Source of the DNA: Chitinophagaceae bacterium
GTDB taxonomy: Bacteria; Bacteroidota; Bacteroidia; Chitinophagales; Chitinophagaceae
Assembly: GCA_947447465.1 (NCBI GenBank)
Contig: CANFKE010000042.1
Location: 1-35,785 of the forward strand
Length of the DNA: 35,785 nucleotides
Reading direction: 5' to 3'
Shown: one piece after another, positions 26,241 through 34,072 of the stretch
Numbering within the stretch: the stretch's first letter is position 1
Layout of the letters: every line of letters starts with the position of its first letter
Notes under the pieces: generated by a model
What the model was told of the DNA's origin: nothing
The model's database searches: none
What the model saw: the letters and a program-made list of their open reading frames with translations, nothing else
Made by a program: the position numbers and the translations under genes

Positions 26241-27923
26241 ATGAAGATATTTCTAGCACAGCAAAACTACCATATAGGCAATTTCGAGGCCAATACTGAT
26301 AAGATCATCGCAGCTATTGAGGAAGCAAAACAAAACGGGGGAGACCTTATTGTTTTCTCCGAGTTGTCCATATGCGGTTATCCGCCAAGAGATTTTTTGG
26401 AGTTCAATGATTTTATTGAGGCCGGACTGGCATCAGTTGAACGAATCCGTAAGGTTGCCGACACTATTGGCGTGCTGGTAGGCTGCCCGTCTAGAAATGA
26501 TACTCCGCAAGGGAAAAATCTCTTCAATAGCGCATTTCTCCTGTATGAGAACGAGATAAAGGGAGTGGTCAACAAGACACTACTGCCCAACTACGACATA
26601 TTTGATGAGTACCGCTACTTTGAGCCCGCATACAACTGGAATGTGCTCGAGTTCAAAGGCAAGAAACTGGCAGTGACCATCTGTGAGGATATCTGGAACC
26701 TTACTGAAGACCCTTTGTATCGCACCTGCCCTATGGATGAGCTGATCAAACAGCAGCCTGATTTAATGATCAATCTCAGTGCGTCTCCATTCGACTATGT
26801 ACATGCCGATAGCAGAAAGGGTACTGTGAAGCAAAATGTCCTGCAGTACAAGCTGCCAATGGTATATTGTAATACTGTTGGTGCGCATACTGATATCGTT
26901 TTCGATGGCGGTTCTCTGGCTATGGATGTTGCTGGTAATATCATTGCCGAATTGCCATATTTCACTGAGGCTATGCAGTCAGTTGAATTTAATGATGATG
27001 GTACACTGTCGGGCAACTTAATTTGTACCGCTGATAAAGTACCCTCTATCCAGACCATGCCTGAAAAGTTAGAGCCGCAAAAGAGTATCGATAAGATACA
27101 TCAGGCTTTGCTTACCGGAATAAGAGATTACTTCCGTAAAATGGGTTTCAAAAAGGCTATAGTAGCTTCTTCCGGAGGTATTGATAGCGCGGTGGTGCTG
27201 GCTTTGGCAAGTGAGGCATTAGGTGCTGAGCATGTCAATGCACTATTGTTGCCATCCCAGTTCTCTACCGGTCACTCGGTAGATGATGCTGTACAATTAT
27301 CTAAAAATCTGGGTGGGCATTATGATATCATTCCTATAAAAGACGTTTTCGAGACCTACGAGGCAGCATTGAAACCGATCTTCAAAGATCTCCCGTTCAA
27401 TGTGGCTGAAGAAAATCTTCAATCGCGTATCAGAGGCGCTATGGTTATGGCACTTTCCAATAAATTCGGAACCATACTCTTAAATACTTCTAATAAGAGT
27501 GAATTGGCAACAGGTTATGGTACCCTTTATGGTGACATGGCAGGAGGATTGGGCGTTTTGGGCGATCTGTATAAAGAACAGGTCTATGCATTGGCTCGTT
27601 ACATCAATCGTAACAAGGAGATCATTCCGCAGAATATTATAGATAAAGCACCTAGTGCCGAGTTGCGTCCCGGCCAGAAGGATAGTGATAGCCTGCCTGA
27701 TTATTCAGTACTTGATCCTATTTTGTATCTCTATGTAGAGCAGCGCAAAGGCCCTAAGGAGATCATTGCAGCAGGGTTTGATGAAGCGCTGGTTAAACGC
27801 ATTACTCGTTTGGTAAACACCAACGAATATAAGCGCAATCAGTTTTGTCCTATCATCAGGGTATCTCCTAAATCTTTTGGTATAGGTCGTAGAATGCCGA
27901 TTGAGGGCAGGTATTTGTCATAG
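26241..27923 (+). CDS. nadE: glutamine-dependent NAD+ synthetase
   Basis: Makes NAD from nicotinic acid adenine dinucleotide, ATP and glutamine in the cytoplasm. 560 residues in two domains. The N-terminal nitrilase-type glutaminase (1-265) has the triad E41 (FSELSICGYPP), K112 (NKTLLPNYDIFDE) and C148 (VTICEDIW). The C-terminal synthetase has the PP-loop SGGIDS at 311-316, ATGYGTLYGDMAGG and the end GIGRRMPIEGRY. The two-domain form uses glutamine directly, in contrast to ammonia-dependent NadE. No other NAD genes are adjacent. Its -7-like box is 7 nt from the start. Confidence 0.96.
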   Translation: MKIFLAQQNYHIGNFEANTDKIIAAIEEAKQNGGDLIVFSELSICGYPPRDFLEFNDFIEAGLASVERIRKVADTIGVLVGCPSRNDTPQGKNLFNSAFLLYENEIKGVVNKTLLPNYDIFDEYRYFEPAYNWNVLEFKGKKLAVTICEDIWNLTEDPLYRTCPMDELIKQQPDLMINLSASPFDYVHADSRKGTVKQNVLQYKLPMVYCNTVGAHTDIVFDGGSLAMDVAGNIIAELPYFTEAMQSVEFNDDGTLSGNLICTADKVPSIQTMPEKLEPQKSIDKIHQALLTGIRDYFRKMGFKKAIVASSGGIDSAVVLALASEALGAEHVNALLLPSQFSTGHSVDDAVQLSKNLGGHYDIIPIKDVFETYEAALKPIFKDLPFNVAEENLQSRIRGAMVMALSNKFGTILLNTSNKSELATGYGTLYGDMAGGLGVLGDLYKEQVYALARYINRNKEIIPQNIIDKAPSAELRPGQKDSDSLPDYSVLDPILYLYVEQRKGPKEIIAAGFDEALVKRITRLVNTNEYKRNQFCPIIRVSPKSFGIGRRMPIEGRYLS

Positions 27924-27987
27924 AAATGTCTGATAAATGGGTTTTATGACTAACTTTAGGTAATTAGCTCATTTTCAAACGTTCAAT

Positions 27988-28440
27988 ATGTCGATACTTG
28001 TAAGTAAGAAAGCCATTATGATCACCGCAGTTTGTGCTGCTATGGTGTTTGCGCAATCATTTGCTCAAAAGGAACATCATAAAGAAGAAAAACCTCAGAA
28101 TCTTAAGGTGCTCCCTAAGGATATTTCTGAGGAAGACCTGCACAATGCTATGCGCAATTATTCAAGAGCGTTGGGTGTAAGGTGCAACTATTGCCATGAG
28201 GGTCAGAAAATAGAGGGTCAGGAGCGAATGAGGTTTGATTTTGCATCAGATAGCAAAAAAGAAAAAGATATTACCCGTGAAATGATTAAAATGACCGCCG
28301 ATATCAATAGTAAGTATCTGGGAAAGATCATGAATGGTAAATTGGAGCAGATAACTTGCGTTACATGTCACAATGGTCATAGCACACCCAATATAAGTGT
28401 AGATTCTCTGAAAAGGGATGCGGAACCGGCAAAACACTAG
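27988..28440 (+). CDS. small c-type cytochrome, reaction-centre cytochrome-like
   Basis: 150 residues with a signal peptide (AIMITAVCAAMVFAQSFA). Two haem attachment motifs are visible, C66-NYC-H70 and C124-VTC-H128. The segment VLPKDISEEDLHNAMRNYSRALGVRCNYCH resembles the family named after the photosynthetic reaction-centre cytochrome c subunit (CytoC_RC), which is common in non-phototrophic Bacteroidota and Acidobacteria; the name does not imply photosynthesis. It is probably a periplasmic diheme electron carrier of unknown partner. A TAACTTTA box at 27951-27958 lies 29 bp upstream. A terminator follows. ATG at 28018 is an alternative start but would shorten the n-region. Confidence 0.87.
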   Translation: MSILVSKKAIMITAVCAAMVFAQSFAQKEHHKEEKPQNLKVLPKDISEEDLHNAMRNYSRALGVRCNYCHEGQKIEGQERMRFDFASDSKKEKDITREMIKMTADINSKYLGKIMNGKLEQITCVTCHNGHSTPNISVDSLKRDAEPAKH

Positions 28441-28453
28441 ATAATAATCCTTA

Positions 28454-28488
28454 CTATGCCACACATCAAAAGTGTGGCATAGCTTTTA
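28454..28488 (+). terminator. terminator after the cytochrome c gene
   Basis: CTATGCCACAC (28454-28464), 7-nt loop, GTGTGGCATAG (28472-28482), then CTTTTAAT. Confidence 0.85.
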
Positions 28489-28552
28489 ATATAAATCATA
28501 GCTAATTTTTGTGCTCCCTGAGTATTCTATATATTAAATCAGGTTATTAGCA

Positions 28553-28560
28553 TAATTTTG
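28553..28560 (+). promoter_or_regulatory. -7 box of the lptE operon
   Basis: TAATTTTG is an exact TAnnTTTG match, 7 nt (CACCCTT) before the lptE ATG at 28568. No TTTG at the -33 position. Confidence 0.5.
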
Positions 28561-28567
28561 CACCCTT

Positions 28568-29071
28568 ATGGGTTTTAAAGGCCTTTTATTGTTAGCTGCC
28601 GTCGTATTGGTATCATTGGCAGGTTGTAAAGTGTACAGCCTGTCAGGTGCCACTATAGAAGGAAAGAACATCAATATTCGCTTGTTGCAGAACAAAGCAC
28701 AGAATGTTGTGCCTAGTCTCGCTGCTACGCTTACTGATAAATTACGCAGTCGCATTTTATCTCAAACTGGTCTGAGTCCCGTTTCAGCCGATGATGCCGA
28801 TTATGATCTCAGCGGCGATATCATTGGTTATACTGTAACCGTTACAGGTGCGCAGAATGTGCAAAACGCAACTAAGAACAGATTGACGGTGTCTATCAAA
28901 ATGGTCTTCAAGAACAGAAAGAATGAAAAGGCTAATTTCACTCAAACGTTTACTCGTTTTTCTGACTTTGATGCAACTCAGACCCTGCAAAATGTAGAAA
29001 CAGCATTGATAGAGGATATTGGCAATCAACTTGCCGACGATATTTTTAATAAAGCATTTGTAAACTGGTAG
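28568..29071 (+). CDS. lptE: LPS-assembly lipoprotein LptE
   Basis: Outer-membrane lipoprotein that plugs LptD and helps LPS insertion. 167 residues with an ideal lipobox (LVSLAGC, lipidation at C20) followed by KVYSLSGATIEGKNINI, the typical start of the Bacteroidota LptE family. Other family traits: VVPSLAATLTDKLRSRI, ADYDLSGDIIGYTV, NRLTVSIKMVFKNR, FTRFSDFD and the C-terminal LADDIFNKAFVNW. It overlaps nothing but the next ATG comes 3 bp after its stop, so it heads a lptE-TPR-secG operon. The LptD partner is encoded at 3033-5714. Confidence 0.87.
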   Translation: MGFKGLLLLAAVVLVSLAGCKVYSLSGATIEGKNINIRLLQNKAQNVVPSLAATLTDKLRSRILSQTGLSPVSADDADYDLSGDIIGYTVTVTGAQNVQNATKNRLTVSIKMVFKNRKNEKANFTQTFTRFSDFDATQTLQNVETALIEDIGNQLADDIFNKAFVNW

Positions 29072-29074
29072 TAT

Positions 29075-30106
29075 ATGACAGACAAAAATGCCATTAAAGT
29101 AGTTTCCGGTTTATTGCAAAAAGCACCCGTGGCCAATAGTAAAGCCGCAGGTGAGGTGGATGCTATCATAAAAAAATACCCTTATTTCATTCCTGCTCGT
29201 TATATAAGGGCTGCACAGACTCATCGCCAGAAGGCCTTTTCATCCGAGATGCTTTCTGCGGCTTACCCCTACAGGGGCAATTGGCTCATGTTCTTAGATC
29301 ATATACAAGGGGTTAAAAAGCCTGTTGTTGTCATACAAGAACCGGAACTGGTGGAAGAGATATCTGTTGAAGAAGACAGGTTAACGGTAGAGGAAGAGGT
29401 CTTTGAAGTAATAGAGACGCCTGTGGTCCATGCAGATCACACCGTCTCCGTCAGTGAAATATCTGAGACAGAGGATCAGATACCTGTTGTGGAGGCGGAA
29501 GATGTAATTAATGAAAATGAACCTGTGCTTATAGCGGATAATGCACATATTGTAGATGCAGTACCTGAAGAAGTAGTTCCACATCACTACGATACTGATA
29601 TTATCACTGAGCAGAAAGAGGAACAATTATTTACTCCTGCCCAAAGTGATGACTATTTCATGCAGCAGGGTATCAAAATATCCAGAGAACTCCCCGATAA
29701 CCTGGACGAACTCGCTGTCCGTCAGGACGATGATACTCAGGAAAAATCTCTGATGGTGATGATGAGTTTTACTGAATGGCTACTCCATTTTAAGACCACG
29801 GCAGAGAAGAAGAACGCGGAATTGGAAGACCAGAAAGCTGTACGTACCATGTGGCAGAAAGAGAAGTTGTCAGCAGCATTGGAAGAAGAGAATGATGAGA
29901 TACCTGAAAATGTATTCGAAATGGCGGTCAACTCCATTGCCCGGGAAGAAGGGTTGGCCAGTGAATCATTGGCAGATATTTATATGAAGCAGGGCAAATA
30001 CGACCAGGCTATTGAAATGTATAAAAAATTAAGTTTGCGCAATCCGCAAAAAAATGCTTACTTTGCCCGCAAAATAGAAGAAATTTTAAAAGAAAAAAGA
30101 TCATGA
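29075..30106 (+). CDS. TPR-containing protein between lptE and secG
   Basis: 343 residues, function unknown. No signal peptide, so probably cytoplasmic. The N-terminal about 85 residues (ISGLLQKAPVANSKA-like start, YFIPARYIRAAQTHRQKAF) look helical. The middle (about 88-215) is a low-complexity acidic stretch rich in Glu, Val and Asp. The C-terminal part contains FTEWLLHFK and one clear tetratricopeptide motif (LADIYMKQGKYDQAIEMYKKLSLRNP) before a basic end. Similar acidic TPR proteins are found between lptE and secG in related genomes (established arrangement, from memory). Its stop overlaps the secG start by 4 bp (ATGA), which suggests translational coupling. Confidence 0.82.
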   Translation: MTDKNAIKVVSGLLQKAPVANSKAAGEVDAIIKKYPYFIPARYIRAAQTHRQKAFSSEMLSAAYPYRGNWLMFLDHIQGVKKPVVVIQEPELVEEISVEEDRLTVEEEVFEVIETPVVHADHTVSVSEISETEDQIPVVEAEDVINENEPVLIADNAHIVDAVPEEVVPHHYDTDIITEQKEEQLFTPAQSDDYFMQQGIKISRELPDNLDELAVRQDDDTQEKSLMVMMSFTEWLLHFKTTAEKKNAELEDQKAVRTMWQKEKLSAALEEENDEIPENVFEMAVNSIAREEGLASESLADIYMKQGKYDQAIEMYKKLSLRNPQKNAYFARKIEEILKEKRS

Positions 30107-30402
30107 TATTTCTAATTACAACTGTTATCGTTATTGCTTGTGCTGTACTGGGCTTTTTCATATTGATCCAAAACCCTAAGGGTGGTGGATTGTCCGGTTC
30201 TTTCGGTAATGTGAGTTCACAGGTTATGGGCGTTAAGCAGTCTGGCGATATCATGGAAAAAGGTACATGGGTATTGATGAGCGTGGTCGCAGGTTTGTGC
30301 ATCATCTCTGTTATGTTCATGCAGCGACCTGCAGGTGCAGAAGATGGTAACTCTGCAAAACCGGCAACTAACAAATCAGCTCCTGCTAAAAAGGCAAAAT
30401 AA
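30103..30402 (+). CDS. secG: preprotein translocase subunit SecG
   Basis: Accessory subunit of the SecYEG channel in the inner membrane. 99 residues with two membrane segments (FLITTVIVIACAVLGFFILI and WVLMSVVAGLCIISVMFM) joined by the conserved loop QNPKGGGLSGSFG. The end is a Lys/Ala/Pro-rich tail, common in this phylum. It starts inside the stop codon of the preceding gene. A terminator follows at 30423. Confidence 0.94.
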   Translation: MIFLITTVIVIACAVLGFFILIQNPKGGGLSGSFGNVSSQVMGVKQSGDIMEKGTWVLMSVVAGLCIISVMFMQRPAGAEDGNSAKPATNKSAPAKKAK

Positions 30403-30422
30403 TCTTTGTTCCAATAGATATT

Positions 30423-30459
30423 ATCAGGTTGCTGTTATTTCAGCAGCCTGATTTTTTTT
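30423..30459 (+). terminator. terminator of the lptE-secG operon
   Basis: ATCAGGTTGCTG (30423-30434), loop TTATTT, CAGCAGCCTGAT (30441-30452), one G-U pair, then eight T. Confidence 0.92.
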
Positions 30460-30558
30460 GCCCCGATAACACATGCTACTCCTTTTGATGTTGGAGTACC
30501 CTGAGTTCCGCTTATTACCCGGAAACTAACGTTAACTACACACAAACACACAATATCA

Positions 30559-32358
30559 ATGACACTTTTCGCACAGACTAGACTTGCCGTTGCTGCTGCT
30601 CTGAAAGCCCTTTACCCCGATGCGGAGATAAAGGATACCATGATCTCCGTTAATCTTACAAAACCGGAATTTACAGGTGACTATACCGTAGTGTTGTTCC
30701 CTTTTGTAAAGTTGTTACGCATGAAACCTGATGCACTGGGTGTGCAGTTGGGCGATTATCTGGTAGCTAATACGGATCTTTTCTCGTCTTATGCAATTGT
30801 GAGCGGCTTCCTCAACATGGCCGTAAAGGACAGTGTATGGGGTAGTTTTTTGCTCAATAACTTCAGCAATGCTCATTATGGCGAGCAGGTAAAGAAAGAC
30901 AACAGGGTGATGGTAGAATACTCATCTCCCAACACGAATAAACCATTGCACTTTGGCCACATGCGTAACATATTCCTTGGTGCTGCTGTTTCGCAGATAC
31001 TCAAGGCTACGGGCAATGAAGTAGTAAAAGCTAATCTCATTAACGACAGGGGTATTCATATTTGCAAGAGTATGATTGCCTGGGAGAAATTGGGTAATAA
31101 TGCCACCCCCGAATCCGCAGGTATGAAGGGAGACCACCTCGTAGGACATTACTATGTTAAGTTCAATGATCTGTACAAGGCGCAGGTAGCAGAACTTATA
31201 GCTGCCGGCAAAGACGAAAAAGCTGCGGAAAAGGAAGCGCCTATTATGCTGGAAGCGCAGGAAATGCTCCGCAAGTGGGAAGCTGGTGATCCTGCCGTGT
31301 ATCTGTTATGGCAAACCATGAATGGATGGGTTTATGAGGGTTTTGATGTAAGCTATAAGAAAATGGGCATCACCTTTGATAAGACCTACCACGAAAGTGA
31401 GACCTATCTGTTAGGCAAAGCACTTGTACAGTCTGGCCTGGAGAAGGGCGTACTCTTCAAAAAAGAGGATGGCTCGGTATGGATAGATCTTAAGGACGAA
31501 GGTCTGGATGAAAAACTGTTGTTACGTGGAGATGGTACCTCGGTGTACATAACTCAGGACCTGGGTACTGCTAAGCTGAAGTACGATGATTTTAAGCTCG
31601 ATCAGTCGATATATGTAATAGCCGATGAGCAGAATTACCACATGCAAGTGTTGAAGCTCATCTTGAAGAAAATGGGTGAACCTTGCGGCGATGGTATCCA
31701 TCACTTGTCTTACGGAATGGTAGAATTGCCATCGGGTCGTATGAAGAGTAGGGAGGGTACAGTGGTAGATGCGGATGATATGGTGGAAGAGATGATTACC
31801 CTTTCCAGAGAACAGGCCGAACAGAATGGCAAGACCGCCGGATTTACAGAGGAAGAACTGGGTAAGCTATATGATACGGTAGGATTAGGCGCACTTAAAT
31901 TCTACCTGTTACGTGTGGACCCCAAGAAGAAGATGATCTTTGATCCTAAGGAGTCAATAGACCTGCATGGCTTTACTGCAACTTTCATACAATATGCGCA
32001 TACACGTATCTGCTCTATCCTCAGGAAAGAGAATGTGCCACTGATGCCATCAGTAAGCCATTTTCAGGCATTTGAACTGACCGAAGAGATAGCACCTCTC
32101 GAGAAGGCTATGATCCTGCATCTGGAACAATATCCTACAGTATTGGCTGCAGCGGCAGATGAGTACAACCCGTCAGAGTTATGTATCTATGCTTTCCAGT
32201 TGTCGCAGACTTTCAACTCTTTCTATGATGTACACAGCATATCTAAGGCCGAGAATGAAGAAAAGAAACAACTAAGGTTAATGATAGTGGTCATGGCAGC
32301 ATCTGTGCTCCGACACTCTATGAACCTGCTGGGTATAACCTTGCCGGAAAAGATGTAA
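30559..32358 (+). CDS. argS: arginyl-tRNA synthetase
   Basis: Charges tRNA-Arg. 599 residues, normal length. The N-terminal Add-1 domain covers about 1-100. The class I HIGH motif appears as HFGH (131-134) within SSPNTNKPLHFGHMRN, and the KMSKS motif as MKSREG (395-400) in the form typical of ArgRS. VKANLINDRGIHICKSM and TQDLGTAKLKYDD are further family segments. The C-terminal DALR anticodon-binding domain starts near 475 (FIQYAHTRICSILRKEN). The gene lacks a classical terminator; instead two competing hairpins follow (32371-32425). Confidence 0.97.
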   Translation: MTLFAQTRLAVAAALKALYPDAEIKDTMISVNLTKPEFTGDYTVVLFPFVKLLRMKPDALGVQLGDYLVANTDLFSSYAIVSGFLNMAVKDSVWGSFLLNNFSNAHYGEQVKKDNRVMVEYSSPNTNKPLHFGHMRNIFLGAAVSQILKATGNEVVKANLINDRGIHICKSMIAWEKLGNNATPESAGMKGDHLVGHYYVKFNDLYKAQVAELIAAGKDEKAAEKEAPIMLEAQEMLRKWEAGDPAVYLLWQTMNGWVYEGFDVSYKKMGITFDKTYHESETYLLGKALVQSGLEKGVLFKKEDGSVWIDLKDEGLDEKLLLRGDGTSVYITQDLGTAKLKYDDFKLDQSIYVIADEQNYHMQVLKLILKKMGEPCGDGIHHLSYGMVELPSGRMKSREGTVVDADDMVEEMITLSREQAEQNGKTAGFTEEELGKLYDTVGLGALKFYLLRVDPKKKMIFDPKESIDLHGFTATFIQYAHTRICSILRKENVPLMPSVSHFQAFELTEEIAPLEKAMILHLEQYPTVLAAAADEYNPSELCIYAFQLSQTFNSFYDVHSISKAENEEKKQLRLMIVVMAASVLRHSMNLLGITLPEKM

Positions 32359-32370
32359 TTTTTGCCTTTT

Positions 32371-32425
32371 GATCGTCATGGTGAGGCCTGCTCCAACCAT
32401 GACGATCAATTGAAAATTGATCGTC
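32371..32425 (+). promoter_or_regulatory. three-strand, mutually exclusive hairpins
   Basis: Hairpin 1: GATCGTCATGGT (32371-32382) with ACCATGACGATC (32396-32407), 12 bp, 13-nt loop. Hairpin 2: GACGATCAATT (32401-32411) with AATTGATCGTC (32415-32425), 11 bp, GAA loop. Both are perfect and both need GACGATC (32401-32407). No T run follows, so it is not a simple terminator. It ends 36 nt before the likely start of the next gene. Confidence 0.6.
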
Positions 32426-32461
32426 GGATCTAAAAAGAACGACCGGAATAAACATAATGAC

Positions 32462-33190
32462 ATGGCAGTAGTCAACTGTGGTAGTATAGATGATGTGATC
32501 TGGCTCAATGAACCGGATAACTATCAATTACACAGCACTGTTCATATCTACGACATCACCATTTCAGCATCATTACACCTACTGCCATTGGCTCATTCTC
32601 TGCTAAACGAGGCGGAATATAAGCGGGCCCATAGCTACTACCGGCAAAAAGACAGGGAACGCTTTATGGTAAGCAGGGTAGCACTTAGGCAGTTGTTGGG
32701 CAAGTACATAGAACATCAGCCGCAAGATATTGTATTTGCCATAGGCAATAACAAAAAGCCTTTTATACAAAACACGGAGCGCCCGGTTTATTACAATGTT
32801 TCCCATTCCGGAGATAAGATTCTGATAGCCATATCAGATAAGGAAGTAGGTATAGATGTAGAACACAAGCTTGCCGATTTCGACTTCGAAGAAATAATCC
32901 CTACCTGCTTTAGTGCTGAGGAGGCTCTTCATATCCGATCTTTCAAAGACCCTCGTCATACCTTTTATTTGCTCTGGACACGTAAGGAAGCATTGCTAAA
33001 AGCCACCGCAAAAGGTGTTGATGATGAGCTCCGCTCCATACCATCATTACAAGGTGGTCATGCAATAGATTTTACCAACAAAAATTGGAAGGTAATTAGT
33101 TTTGACATAGGTGATGAATATGTGGGAAGTATTGGGTGTGGCGTTGGTTTAATAAATGAAACACAGTTTATTAAGTTTGGAATAATTTAG
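32462..33190 (+). CDS. 4'-phosphopantetheinyl transferase (Sfp type)
   Basis: Transfers the phosphopantetheine arm from CoA onto a carrier-protein serine. 242 residues from ATG 32462; an in-frame TTG at 32417 lies inside a hairpin stem and is less likely. The two-domain Sfp fold is indicated by length. Motifs: YYNVSHSGDKILIAIS, VGIDVEH (Mg-binding acidic pair), and LLWTRKEALLKATAKGV (the WxxKEA motif). It is probably not the small AcpS type. No polyketide or NRPS genes are in the window, so the substrate may be the fatty-acid carrier protein or an unlinked cluster. A structured leader precedes it. Confidence 0.88.
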   Translation: MAVVNCGSIDDVIWLNEPDNYQLHSTVHIYDITISASLHLLPLAHSLLNEAEYKRAHSYYRQKDRERFMVSRVALRQLLGKYIEHQPQDIVFAIGNNKKPFIQNTERPVYYNVSHSGDKILIAISDKEVGIDVEHKLADFDFEEIIPTCFSAEEALHIRSFKDPRHTFYLLWTRKEALLKATAKGVDDELRSIPSLQGGHAIDFTNKNWKVISFDIGDEYVGSIGCGVGLINETQFIKFGII

Positions 33191-33244
33191 AGATGTTCTT
33201 TTAATGACGTTTCCCCTATAAGTTTATTATCCAATTTGAAAACC

Positions 33245-33706
33245 ATGGCGAATACCTTTACTCAGCTTTATGTCCAATTTGTATTTGCTCCAAAATTCAG
33301 AGCTGCGCTCTTGCAAAAAGAATGGGATGAACGTTTACGGTCGTATATTTCAGTTATTGTTCGCAATCATGGACATAAGTTAATTGCTATCAACAATATG
33401 CCTGATCATATTCACATGTTCATTGGGCTAAATCCAACTCAATCTGTTTCTGAAGTAATGAGGATTGTAAAAGGTGATTCTGCAGAATGGATCAATAAAG
33501 AGAAGTTGACAATAGGGAAGTTTCAATGGCAAAATGGTTATGGGGCTTTTAGTTATGGGAGATCTCAGGTTGATGCAGTTTCGAAGTATGTCTCAAATCA
33601 ACAAGAACATCATAAAAAAGTGGCATTTTTAGATGAATACAAGGCAATGCTGGAAAAATTTGAGATACCGTTTGAGGATCAGTATTTATTTACATTGCCT
33701 GAATAG
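33245..33706 (+). CDS. IS200/RAYT-type Y1 transposase
   Basis: Single-strand DNA transposase of the Y1/HUH group. 153 residues from ATG 33245 (an in-frame TTG at 33236 adds three residues). The start MANTFTQLYVQFVFAPKF is usual for the family. The HUH pair is H55/H57 in MPDHIHMFIGL, and the nucleophile is Y115 in AVSKYVSNQQEHHKK. FQWQNGYGAFSYGRSQ is a further signature. All catalytic residues are intact. No left-end repeat was found, but a large inverted repeat (33754-33970) follows directly, as expected for a REP-associated (RAYT) enzyme, not for a plain IS200 copy. Confidence 0.9.
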   Translation: MANTFTQLYVQFVFAPKFRAALLQKEWDERLRSYISVIVRNHGHKLIAINNMPDHIHMFIGLNPTQSVSEVMRIVKGDSAEWINKEKLTIGKFQWQNGYGAFSYGRSQVDAVSKYVSNQQEHHKKVAFLDEYKAMLEKFEIPFEDQYLFTLPE

Positions 33707-34072
33707 TATTTAGTGTCTTTTGAATACTACATGTCGGTACAGTTACGGTTGGGCGCGAACCTACGGCTCGCGGGTTAATGGAATATATCTTGTAGCTACA
33801 AACCTTTTGCACCTAACGGCGCAATGACATGAAGTTCAGGTCGCGTTTAATGTATATCTGGTAAAATACAGTTTGTCGAAAGTCTATTCGGTTAAATGTC
33901 ATTGCGCTGTAGGCGCAAAAGGTTTGTAGTCAAAACAATATTGAATAGTAACGCGAGCCGTAGGTTCGCGGCCAATTATAATGGGTCTTTCGGGGTGCCG
34001 ATTAGAGATAGCATAGCCACTGCAGGGTAATGTTTAGTAGTCAACTACAATACTATTGGACCAAAATGGGAA
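33707..34072. other. 366-bp gap with RAYT-linked palindrome
   Basis: Its first 260 bp hold the nested inverted repeat described separately. AATAGTATT (33702-33710, overlapping the transposase stop) is inverted at 34049-34057 as AATACTATT, which may mark the outer limits of the mobile unit, though nine bases can match by chance. The remaining part has no ORF, RNA gene or terminator that I recognise. Confidence 0.5.
33754..33970. repeat. 217-bp nested inverted repeat (REP pair) behind the transposase gene
   Basis: Outer arms: 33754-33772 and 33952-33970, 19 bp, perfect (CGCGAACCTACGGCTCGCG). Inner arms: 33796-33830 and 33896-33929, identical in inverted orientation except two substitutions and one 1-base gap. 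The spacers between outer and inner arms are 23 and 22 bp, and the central loop is 65 nt. Each arm also folds on itself (for example TTGCGC-TGTAG-GCGCAA at 33902-33918). Confidence 0.88.

Noticed and set aside
27988..28440. Link to photosynthesis implied by the reaction-centre cytochrome family name
   Set aside because: No other photosynthesis gene is present and the family is widespread in non-phototrophs.
33191..33244. Possible left-end inverted repeat of an IS200 element before the transposase gene
   Set aside because: No sequence there matches the arms found downstream, so complete IS boundaries cannot be drawn.
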